This document shows, piece after piece, positions 1-5,004 of a stretch of DNA of 5,004 nt. Every line of letters begins with the position of its first letter. The first letter of the stretch is position 1. The translations under genes and the position numbers were made by a program. Below the pieces are notes generated by a model, which saw only the letters and a program-made list of their open reading frames with translations, did no database searches and had not been told where the DNA came from. This stretch comes from CBDTTW01 sp965363675 (GTDB lineage Bacteria; Bacteroidota; Rhodothermia; Rhodothermales; DASSAV01), in NCBI GenBank assembly GCA_965363675.1, contig CBDTTW010000208.1:1-5004 (forward strand), read 5' to 3'.

Positions 1-1
1 G

Positions 2-139
2 CTCGAAGCCGCCGAGCGCCGCCTGATCCTGGAAGCCCTCGCCCGCTTCGACGGCAACCGCCGCCGGACGGCCCGCACGCTCGGCATCAGCGAACGCACG
101 CTCTACCGCAAGCTCAAGGAACTCGGCGAAAACGTATGA
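2..139 (+). CDS. Sigma-54-dependent transcriptional regulator, C-terminal fragment (Fis-type HTH)
   Basis: This is the 3' end of a gene that begins before the window; 45 codons are visible, ending in TGA. The peptide has the typical C-terminal Fis/NtrC-type helix-turn-helix: a first helix around ERRLILEALARFDGN, then a turn, then RTARTLGISERTLYRKLKELG as the recognition helix region. Known for the family: this domain binds enhancer DNA, while an upstream AAA+ domain (not visible here) contacts sigma-54 RNA polymerase and drives open-complex formation with ATP. The stop codon overlaps the ATG of the next gene (ATGA, 136-139), so the two are probably co-transcribed and translationally coupled. 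From memory, this pairing with an LptE-like gene recurs in Bacteroidota. Whether an N-terminal receiver or other sensor domain exists cannot be seen. The regulator class is secure; the target genes are unknown. Confidence 0.9.
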   Translation, partial: LEAAERRLILEALARFDGNRRRTARTLGISERTLYRKLKELGENV

Positions 140-651
140 CCGCCCCCTTGCGCCGCGTCGCCGCCCTGCTGTGCCTTGCGGCGGCCTTGGGCGGCTGCGC
201 CTACTATAGCTTCACCGGCGCCGCCATCCCCGCCCACCAGCTTACCATCGCCATCCCGCCGGCCGAGGACCAGAGCGCCTCGCCCATCCCGACGCTCGCC
301 GACAACCTGACGCGCCTGCTTACCGAGCGCTTCGTCGGCCAGACCCGCCTCACGCTCCAGCCCGACCCGGAGCAGGCCAGCGTCGTGCTGGAAGCCCGCA
401 TCGAGCGCTACGACAACACCCCCACCTCGGTCACCGCCGACGAGCGCGCCGAGCTGAACCGCGTCACCATCATCGTCGCGGCGCGCTACTTCGACCGCGT
501 AGAAGACCGTGAACTCATGCAGCGCCAGTTCCAGGGCTTCGGCGAGTTCAACCCTTCCGCCGACGGCCTGGAGGGCGAGCTGCGCGCGGCCCGCGAAGCC
601 CTGCGCAACATCGCCGACGACGTGTTCTCGGGGGCCACGTCCAACTGGTGA
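136..651 (+). CDS. lptE: LptE-family LPS-assembly lipoprotein
   Basis: A 171-residue lipoprotein. The N-terminus has arginines at 6-7, a hydrophobic stretch and a lipobox LGGC (residues 18-21), so signal peptidase II should cleave before Cys21 and the mature protein should be lipid-anchored. The block just after the cysteine, AYYSFTGAAIPAHQLTIAIP, followed by EDQS, matches the LptE family as found in Bacteroidota and relatives. Known for the family: LptE plugs the LptD beta-barrel in the outer membrane and helps place lipopolysaccharide on the cell surface. The remainder (residues 35-171) reads as the alternating beta/alpha layout expected for the fold, with strand-like segments around 76-90 (VVLEARIERYDNT) and 108-125 (NRVTIIVAARYFD) and a C-terminal helix. 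The start is fixed by the lipobox distance and by the 4-bp ATGA overlap with the upstream regulator; an AAGGA 15 bases upstream is too far to be a normal ribosome site. LptD is not in the window. The family call is firm; the function is by homology. Confidence 0.85.
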   Translation: MTAPLRRVAALLCLAAALGGCAYYSFTGAAIPAHQLTIAIPPAEDQSASPIPTLADNLTRLLTERFVGQTRLTLQPDPEQASVVLEARIERYDNTPTSVTADERAELNRVTIIVAARYFDRVEDRELMQRQFQGFGEFNPSADGLEGELRAAREALRNIADDVFSGATSNW

Positions 652-729
652 TCCCGGCCTGCGCGCCGAACGCACAGAACCGGCGCGCGCCCCGCGTGTA
701 GAACCCCCGGGCGCGCCTCCGCGCCTTCC

Positions 730-751
730 CCGGCGGCGCCCACGCGCCGGG
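730..751. other. GC-rich hairpin upstream of ruvC, in the lptE-ruvC gap
   Basis: The 118-bp gap 652-769 holds no gene that I can support. It contains an inverted repeat GGCGC-CCAC-GCGCC (735-748) that extends by C734/G749 and, across a two-base bulge, by C730-C731 with G750-G751. It sits 18 bases before the ruvC start. Farther upstream, GGCGCGC at 682-688 could pair with GCGCGCC at either 661-667 or 711-717. There is no T-run after any of these, so a classical intrinsic terminator is not supported. At this base composition such repeats may arise by chance. No SD and no TAnnTTTG-like box is visible in the gap. Confidence 0.25.
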
Positions 752-769
752 CGCAGACCAACGCCCCTT

Positions 770-1315
770 ATGATCGTCATCGGCATCGACCCCGGCTCGC
801 GCCACACCGGCTACGGCGTCATCGCGCTCGAAGGCCGCAAGGAAACGCTCATCGAGTACGGTGTGCTGGCCCTCGACGCCCAGAAAAGCCAGGAACTGCG
901 TCTCAAGCACATCTACGACCGCCTCAGCCAGGTCGCCGAGCGCTGCCTGCCCGACGCCGGCGCCATCGAGATGCCCGTCTACGGGCAGAACCCCCAGTCC
1001 ATGCTCAAGCTCGGGCGCGCCCAGGCGGCCGCCATGCTCGCCATGCTCAACCGCGAGATCCCGATCACGCAGTACACGCCCAAGGAGGTCAAGAAGTCGG
1101 TCTCGGGCAACGGCAACGCCGCCAAGCAACAGGTGTGGTACATGGTGCGCTCCATCCTCTCCATCGAAGAGAGCGTCGTGGACCTGGACCTCGACGCCTC
1201 GGACGCGCTCGCCGTGGCGCTCTGCCATGCCCACCGGCTGGCCTATGGCCTGGGCAACCAGCAGCGCAACTGGAAAAGCTTCGTCGAGGCCAACCCCGAC
1301 CGGGTGGCCCGCTAG
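770..1315 (+). CDS. ruvC: Crossover junction endodeoxyribonuclease RuvC
   Basis: A 181-residue Holliday junction resolvase. As known for the family, a dimer cuts four-way DNA junctions symmetrically with Mg2+, working with the RuvAB branch-migration motor in the cytoplasm. The sequence shows the RNase H-like fold and all four catalytic acids: Asp7 in IGIDPGSRHTGYG (residues 4-16), Glu67 in AIEMPVYGQNPQSMLKLGRA (65-84), and Asp142 and Asp145 in DASDALAVALCHAH (142-155). The YTPKEVKKSVSGNGNAAKQQV segment (102-122) matches the conserved block before the last acids. Length is normal. ATG at 770 is chosen because MIVIGIDPGS is the canonical N-terminus; the same frame stays open upstream to 509 but that part overlaps lptE and is low-complexity. 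No SD is visible. ruvA and ruvB are not adjacent. The stop overlaps the convergent ribE stop in CTAG (1312-1315). Very secure call. Confidence 0.97.
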   Translation: MIVIGIDPGSRHTGYGVIALEGRKETLIEYGVLALDAQKSQELRLKHIYDRLSQVAERCLPDAGAIEMPVYGQNPQSMLKLGRAQAAAMLAMLNREIPITQYTPKEVKKSVSGNGNAAKQQVWYMVRSILSIEESVVDLDLDASDALAVALCHAHRLAYGLGNQQRNWKSFVEANPDRVAR

Positions 1316-1914
1316 CGGCCCGCCGCCGCGCGCGCCTCCATCCACCGCGCGACGTACTTGCCGATCAGGTCGAACTCCAGGTTGACGGCCGCCCCCGGCG
1401 CCCAGTCGCCCGCGTTCGTGTGCGCCAGCGTGTACGGGATGATCGCCACCGTGAAGGCTTCCTCGGCCAGGCGCGCCACCGTCAGGCTGACGCCGTCCAC
1501 GGCCACCGACCCGACGGGGATCAGGTGCGCGCCGAACGCCGGCGGGTAGGCCACCGTAAAGAGCCGGTCGGCCCCGGCGCCCTCGGCCGCCAGGATGCGC
1601 CCCGGCGCATCGACGTGGCCCTGCACCAGGTGCCCGTCCAGGCGCTCGCCGAGCGTCGTGGCGCGTTCAAGGTTTACTTTAATGCCGACGCCCCAACCGC
1701 CTAGCGTTGTCTTTCGTAACGTCTCGGCCACCGCCGTCACGCGGAACGCCCCGTCGGCGCGCCCCTCGACCGTCATGCACACTCCGTTGACGGCCACGCT
1801 CTGGTCCACCCGAAGCTCCGGCGCCATCTTTGCCGCTATCGTGAACCGGCGGCCGCCCTCCAGGTCCTCCACGGCCTTCAGGGCGCCGACTTCTTCGATG
1901 ATTCCCGTGAACAT
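1312..1914 (-). CDS. ribE: Riboflavin synthase, alpha subunit
   Basis: A 200-residue enzyme of the last step of vitamin B2 synthesis: two molecules of 6,7-dimethyl-8-ribityllumazine dismutate to riboflavin and a pyrimidine that is recycled. The family works as a cytosolic trimer. The sequence shows the diagnostic MFTGIIEE N-terminus and an internal duplication of the lumazine-binding barrel: NGVCMTV (43-49) in the N-terminal half is echoed by DGVSLTV (140-146) in the C-terminal half, with HLVQGHVD (95-102) opening the second barrel. Cys46, Ser143 and Asp182 (in NLEFDLIGKYV) lie where the family's active-site residues are expected. ETLRKTTLG (64-72) is also typical. Length is standard, and the start follows from the fixed MFTG end. 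Other rib genes are absent from the window, and I could not fit the leader to an FMN riboswitch. Codons for residues about 64-84 are unusually AT-rich (see findings). Some organisms call this gene ribC. Confidence 0.96.
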   Translation of the reverse strand: MFTGIIEEVGALKAVEDLEGGRRFTIAAKMAPELRVDQSVAVNGVCMTVEGRADGAFRVTAVAETLRKTTLGGWGVGIKVNLERATTLGERLDGHLVQGHVDAPGRILAAEGAGADRLFTVAYPPAFGAHLIPVGSVAVDGVSLTVARLAEEAFTVAIIPYTLAHTNAGDWAPGAAVNLEFDLIGKYVARWMEARAAAGR

Positions 1915-1999
1915 AGCTGTCTGGTTTCAACCGGAGGGCGCCTCGTGAGGTAGGGAAGCCGCCCGGCTTTCTCCGCTGCGCGCCATTTGCACCCGCCTC
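1915..1999. promoter_or_regulatory. Divergent ribE / HDOD-gene control region with three inverted repeats
   Basis: This 85-bp spacer lies between the start codons of ribE (leftward) and the HDOD gene (rightward), so it must hold or overlap the control signals of both. It contains three short inverted repeats in a row: CTGGTT-TC-AACCGG (1921-1934, one mismatch in the arms), CCTC-GT-GAGG (1941-1950) and AAGCC-GCCC-GGCTT (1956-1969). Their centres are about 18 and 17 bp apart. They could be operator half-site pairs or, read leftward, small hairpins in the ribE leader. I see no good -10/-35 or TTG/TAnnTTTG promoter, and neither start codon has an SD. The spacer does not match the FMN riboswitch consensus. 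The repeats are seen directly; a regulatory role is inferred from position. Confidence 0.45.
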
Positions 2000-3154
2000 A
2001 TGTATACCGCCGTCCCCGATTATATCCTCGAAAGCGCCCGTGCGCTCTCGCCGCTGCCGGAAGCGGCGCAGCAACTGCTGGCGCAGGCGCACCAAGATAA
2101 AGCCGATTTCACCAAGATCACCCGCCTCGTCGCGCTCGACCCGTCGCTGACGGCGCGCACGCTCCGGGCGGCCAACTCGGAGCGCTATACGGCCAACCGC
2201 AGCATCGACAACGTCATGGACGCCGTCGAGATGATGGGCGACGACGCCGTGGGCCGCCTAAGCATCGGGGCGTGCGCCCTCGGCGCCAAGGCGCGCCACC
2301 CCGCCTTCGACGTGTGGGCGTTCTGGCGGCACGTCTTCGCCGTGGCGATGCTCTCGCGCCTGATCGCCGAGGAGCAGGGCGCCGACCCCGTCGAGGCCTA
2401 CGTCTCCGGGCTTTTGCACGACATCGGCAAGCTCATCATGCTGGAGCACTACGGCGACCTCTACGTGCAGGTGCTGCTCGCGGCCCAGTACGGCGCCGCG
2501 CCCCTGCACGTGCTCGAACGCGACATGTTCCACCTCGACCACGCCGCCGTCGGGCACGGCCTCTGCCTGCACTGGAACATCCCGCACGCCGTCACGCTCT
2601 CGGTGGCCCAGCACCACGACGCCAGCCCCCCCGCGCGCGGCTCCTCCGCCGACATCGTCCGCGACGCCAACGACCTCGTCAAGAGCTATTGCATCGGCAT
2701 GAGCGGCAACCGGTTTGCCGAGCTGCGCCCCGTCGTGGGCCTGCCGCACAGCCGGGTCGCCCCCAGCCGCCTGCGCGAGATCATGGCCGCCCTGCCCGGC
2801 ATCCTCGACGCCGCCGAGGGCGACCTGCGGGGCCGCTCGCCCGAGGCTCCCGCCGCTCCCGGCGCGGGCCGCCCCCGCGTCCACCTCGGCATCGGCCCGG
2901 CCGAAGACCACGAGCTGCTCGCCGCCGCCCTCGACGCCGCCGGCTACGAGCCCGTCGCCGACGGCTCCGGCCCTCTGGTCGCCTGCATCCTCGACGCGCA
3001 CGCCCACGGCGCCCCGCACGGCGCGCCTGTGCTCGACTACGCCGCCTGGCGCGCCGCCCACCTCCAGCGCGCCGAGCATCCCTGCCTCGATACGTACGCC
3101 TTGCAGCGCTGGCTCGCCGCCGAACTCGGAGCCGCCCACCCCTGCGCCGTCTGA
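2000..3154 (+). CDS. HDOD domain signalling protein with receiver-like C-terminal tail
   Basis: A 384-residue cytosolic protein with no signal peptide or membrane segment. Residues about 14-215 form an HDOD domain: the opening LSPLPEAAQQLLAQA (16-30), VALDPSLTARTLRAANS (44-60), then an HD-type core with His111, GLLHDIGKL (137-145, His140-Asp141 and Lys144), HLDHAAVGHGLCLHWNIP (178-195) and AQHHD (203-207). Many HDOD proteins lose metal-binding residues, but here a set of HD-superfamily histidines and the Asp is kept. Known for the family: HDOD proteins act in signalling, motility and stress networks, mostly without a proven enzyme activity. A helical linker and a Pro/Ala-rich stretch (about 278-292) lead to residues 293-380, which read as beta-alpha-beta units resembling a degenerate response-regulator receiver. 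The ATG at 2000 is the only ATG consistent with the domain start; an in-frame stop lies at 1946-1948. No SD is visible. It ends 25 bp from the convergent sulfatase. The HDOD call is secure; the role is unknown. Confidence 0.88.
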   Translation: MYTAVPDYILESARALSPLPEAAQQLLAQAHQDKADFTKITRLVALDPSLTARTLRAANSERYTANRSIDNVMDAVEMMGDDAVGRLSIGACALGAKARHPAFDVWAFWRHVFAVAMLSRLIAEEQGADPVEAYVSGLLHDIGKLIMLEHYGDLYVQVLLAAQYGAAPLHVLERDMFHLDHAAVGHGLCLHWNIPHAVTLSVAQHHDASPPARGSSADIVRDANDLVKSYCIGMSGNRFAELRPVVGLPHSRVAPSRLREIMAALPGILDAAEGDLRGRSPEAPAAPGAGRPRVHLGIGPAEDHELLAAALDAAGYEPVADGSGPLVACILDAHAHGAPHGAPVLDYAAWRAAHLQRAEHPCLDTYALQRWLAAELGAAHPCAV

Positions 3155-3179
3155 GGCCCTCCGCCCGGCGCGCCTGCGT

Positions 3180-4859
3180 TCAGCGGGGCGCCACGAACGC
3201 CGTGTCGGACGGGGCATAGCCCAGCCGGTGCGCCCGCAGCCGCACCTCGGCCCCCGGCGCCGCGCGGAACGGCCCGAGGTACGGGCGCCACGGCTCCTCG
3301 CCGACGGCCCACATCAGCAGCGCCCCCGGCGTGGGCGACGAAAGCGCGATCTCGCCCTCGGCCGCTGCAACCGTCGCGTGCGGCGGCGCCGTGCGCGGCT
3401 GCCGCCCGTCCGGCGCCCAGAGGCGGCGCTTCAAGTCGTTTTCGTCCAGCGGCCCCAGGTCGCCCGTCGCCTCGACCCACGCCGCCAGGGCCCCCCGCAG
3501 CCGGGCCAGCTCGGCGCCGTAGCGCGGGTCCAGCGCGAGGTTGCGGACTTCGTGCGGGTCGGCCTCGGTGTCGTAAAGCTCTTCCTGCGGCTTCGTCGCC
3601 CGGAACCACAGCGCCTGCGTGCTGTCGAGCGCGCCGGCGCGGTGCAGGCGGTGCAGCTCCTGCATGAGCGCCATTTGATCGCGGTAAGGCAGGAACTGCA
3701 CGAACGGGCGCTCGGGGTGATGGTTGTAGAGGTACTTGAAGCGTCCGTCGGTTACGGCGCGCGCCTCGTCGAGGGCAGGGTCCATGCGGCCTTTGGCTCC
3801 GAAGGCGTAGCGGCGGCGCGGCGCCTGTGGGTCGGCCAGGAACGGCAGGCCCGCCAGGTAGGCCGGGCGCTGGAGGCCGGCCAGCGCCAGCGCCGTCGGC
3901 GCCAGGTCCACCAGGCTGACGGGCCGCCCGACGCGCCCGCCCGGCGGCGGCGCGTCCAGCCCGGCCCCGAGGGCTTCGCGGACGCGGCTTCCCACCCGCA
4001 CGATCAGCGGCACACGCAAACCGCTGTCGTAGAGCCAGCGCTTCATGCGCGGCAGCCCGTTGCCGTGGTCGCCGAAGAAAAACACGACGGTCTCCTCCAG
4101 CACGCCGTCCGCCTCCAACTCCGCCAGGAGGCGCCCGACGTGGGCGTCGGTCAGTTGGAGGTTGGCGTAGTTGCGCGCCACGTCGCGGCGCACGAGCGGC
4201 GTATCCGGGTAGTACGGCGGCAACGCCACGCGCCCCGGGTCGATGGGCAGCGGCTCCTCAGCCCGCCGCCACATCTGCGACTCGTGCGTTTCGGTGTCGT
4301 TGAAGACGTAGAAAAACGGCTGCTGCGGGTCAGGGCGGGCGCGCCAGTGCGCGCCTTCGCCGCGCGCATCCCACAGGGTCGCGGGCGTCTTGAACTGGTA
4401 ATCCTCCTTGCCCCTGTTGGCCGTGAAATACCCGGCGCGCTGGAGCGGCCGCGTCACGGGCTCCACGTCGGGCGGCGGCACGGCCTCGTACGTCGGGATG
4501 GCAAGCAGCGCCGAGTCCGTGATCGCCTCCAGCGCGCTGGTGCGCGACATCGTCCGCATGTGCAGCGCCCCCATCGAAGTCGGGTAGACCCCCGTAATCA
4601 TCGACGTGCGCGAAGGCGCGCAGACGGGCACGGTGACGTAGGCATGCTCGTACGTGACGCCCTCGCGCGCCAGCCGGTTGAGGTGCGGCGTCTGCGCCGT
4701 CGAGTCGCCGTAGGCGCCCATAATGGGGGAGAGGTCGTCGGCGATGATCCAGACGATGTTCGGGCGGAAAGCCCCCGGCAGCGTTTGGGCGGCCGCGCCC
4801 GCCGGCAGCAGCCAGGCAAGCGCGCCCAGCAGGCGCAAGAGGCGTCGAGACGAAAGCAT
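3180..4859 (-). CDS. Secreted Cys-type sulfatase, heparan N-sulfatase-like
   Basis: A 559-residue sulfate-ester or sulfamate hydrolase. Residues 1-24 are a Sec signal peptide (arginines, Leu-rich core, cleavage about GAAA/Q), so it is exported. The catalytic domain follows: PNIVWIIADD (33-42) gives metal ligands Asp41-Asp42; VCAPSRTSMITG (79-90) is the C-x-P-S-R signature whose Cys80 is converted to formylglycine; further likely active-site residues are Lys151 (NRGKEDYQF), His191 (THESQMW), Asp264-His265 (FFGDHGNG) and Lys273. The VPPP, KEDYQF and THESQMW blocks resemble bacterial S1-family sulfatases annotated as heparan N-sulfatases, so a sulfated glycan is the likely substrate, but this is not proven. 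EELYDTEADPHEVRNLA (426-442) is the usual C-terminal subdomain motif. Residues about 500-556 resemble a chitobiase/FN3-like C-terminal beta-sandwich. No SD precedes the ATG. The maturase and any transporter or other polysaccharide-degradation genes are not in the window. Confidence 0.93.
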   Translation of the reverse strand: MLSSRRLLRLLGALAWLLPAGAAAQTLPGAFRPNIVWIIADDLSPIMGAYGDSTAQTPHLNRLAREGVTYEHAYVTVPVCAPSRTSMITGVYPTSMGALHMRTMSRTSALEAITDSALLAIPTYEAVPPPDVEPVTRPLQRAGYFTANRGKEDYQFKTPATLWDARGEGAHWRARPDPQQPFFYVFNDTETHESQMWRRAEEPLPIDPGRVALPPYYPDTPLVRRDVARNYANLQLTDAHVGRLLAELEADGVLEETVVFFFGDHGNGLPRMKRWLYDSGLRVPLIVRVGSRVREALGAGLDAPPPGGRVGRPVSLVDLAPTALALAGLQRPAYLAGLPFLADPQAPRRRYAFGAKGRMDPALDEARAVTDGRFKYLYNHHPERPFVQFLPYRDQMALMQELHRLHRAGALDSTQALWFRATKPQEELYDTEADPHEVRNLALDPRYGAELARLRGALAAWVEATGDLGPLDENDLKRRLWAPDGRQPRTAPPHATVAAAEGEIALSSPTPGALLMWAVGEEPWRPYLGPFRAAPGAEVRLRAHRLGYAPSDTAFVAPR

Positions 4860-4966
4860 GGCGCGATAGGGTTGAGGCGCGGCCCCGCCGCCGGGCCGGA
4901 GGCCGGACGCGCGCGCCGGCGCAACGCTGAATTTGAGGCAAAAAACCGGTAAAGTCCAGCGCCGCG

Positions 4967-4974
4967 CAAAGATA
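4967..4974 (-). promoter_or_regulatory. Candidate Bacteroidota-type -7 promoter box for the sulfatase gene
   Basis: Read on the minus strand this is TATCTTTG, an exact match to the TAnnTTTG element that the primary sigma factor of Bacteroidota recognises. It would place the transcript start near 4960 and give the sulfatase mRNA a leader of about 100 bases. No TTG is found at the usual 19-21 base spacing upstream; CTG at slightly longer spacing is the nearest, so the -33 element is weak or absent. The surrounding 4921-4980 is a locally AT-richer island in a GC-rich genome, which supports a promoter. The leader (4860-4960) also holds a 7-bp tandem duplication GGCCGGA at 4894-4907 and an A-run at 4940-4945. 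I see no gene in 4860-5004. Confidence 0.45.
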
Positions 4975-5004
4975 GACCGGGCGCGCCTACACCCGCCGCA
5001 GATA

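Noticed and set aside
509..769. N-terminal extension of ruvC to an earlier ATG
   Set aside because: It overlaps lptE in another frame and is low-complexity Ser/Arg/Pro sequence. RuvC proteins begin at the beta-strand that carries the first catalytic Asp, matching the ATG at 770.
548..1345. A 265-codon minus-strand frame opposite ruvC
   Set aside because: It is the antisense shadow of ruvC with Gly/Val/His-rich composition and no domain signature.
1915..1999. FMN riboswitch in the ribE leader
   Set aside because: Read toward ribE, a few words (GGGTGCAAAT, GCCGGGCGG) vaguely recall the RFN element, but the conserved blocks and the five-hairpin layout are missing and the spacer is too short.
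3155..3179. Intrinsic terminator between the convergent HDOD and sulfatase genes
   Set aside because: The 25-bp gap has a GGCGCGCC palindrome but no stem with loop of usable size and no T-run on either strand.
2258..3217. Open frames on both strands overlapping the HDOD gene (2258-3217 minus and 2272-3219 plus)
   Set aside because: Their translations are Arg/Pro or Gly/Val/Ala rich without recognisable motifs, while the HDOD frame has clear conserved blocks throughout.
2715..4952. A 745-codon open frame on the plus strand running through the HDOD gene end and the whole sulfatase antisense
   Set aside because: The peptide is dominated by Arg, Pro, Ala and Gly with no domain pattern, and it lies opposite a sulfatase with all catalytic motifs. 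Long antisense frames are expected at this GC content.
710..4987. Repeated GGCGCGCC octamers, including 710-717, 3167-3174 and 4980-4987 in intergenic DNA
   Set aside because: The same octamer also occurs many times inside coding sequence (for example 1014-1021, 1470-1477, 4338-4345), as expected from GC-rich Gly/Ala/Arg codons, so no intergenic enrichment is supported.

Overview
This is a very GC-rich, densely coding stretch of bacterial chromosome. It most likely comes from the Bacteroidota/Rhodothermota side of the tree, for example a high-GC marine Rhodothermales-type organism. Four things point there. The LptE-type lipoprotein follows a sigma-54 activator. The RuvC has the NPQSMLKLGRAQ block seen in that group. 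None of the five complete genes has a convincing Shine-Dalgarno sequence. A TAnnTTTG promoter box lies upstream of the sulfatase. This placement is inferred from family resemblance and not from a database search.

Layout from left to right. Positions 2-139 hold the last 45 codons of an NtrC-type sigma-54-dependent regulator, ending in its Fis-like DNA-binding helix-turn-helix. Its stop overlaps, as ATGA, the start of an LptE-family outer-membrane lipoprotein gene (136-651). After a 118-bp GC-rich gap comes ruvC (770-1315), the Holliday junction resolvase. It converges on ribE (minus strand, 1312-1914), riboflavin synthase, and the two stop codons share a CTAG palindrome. An 85-bp divergent spacer (1915-1999) holds three short inverted repeats at near-helical spacing. 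It separates ribE from an HDOD signalling protein (2000-3154) whose tail looks like a degenerate receiver domain. That gene converges, with a 25-bp gap, on a secreted Cys-type sulfatase (minus strand, 3180-4859) that carries a C-terminal beta-sandwich appendage. The last 145 bp (4860-5004) are the sulfatase leader and promoter region.

The genes do not form one pathway. They are mostly housekeeping functions (envelope biogenesis, recombination, flavin synthesis), followed by a signalling protein and a catabolic sulfatase probably used on sulfated polysaccharide. I see no rRNA, tRNA, CRISPR array, transposase or phage gene. I did not find a clearly new multi-gene system. The points most worth a second look are the HDOD plus receiver-like tail, the palindrome array between ribE and the HDOD gene, and the CTAG shared stop.
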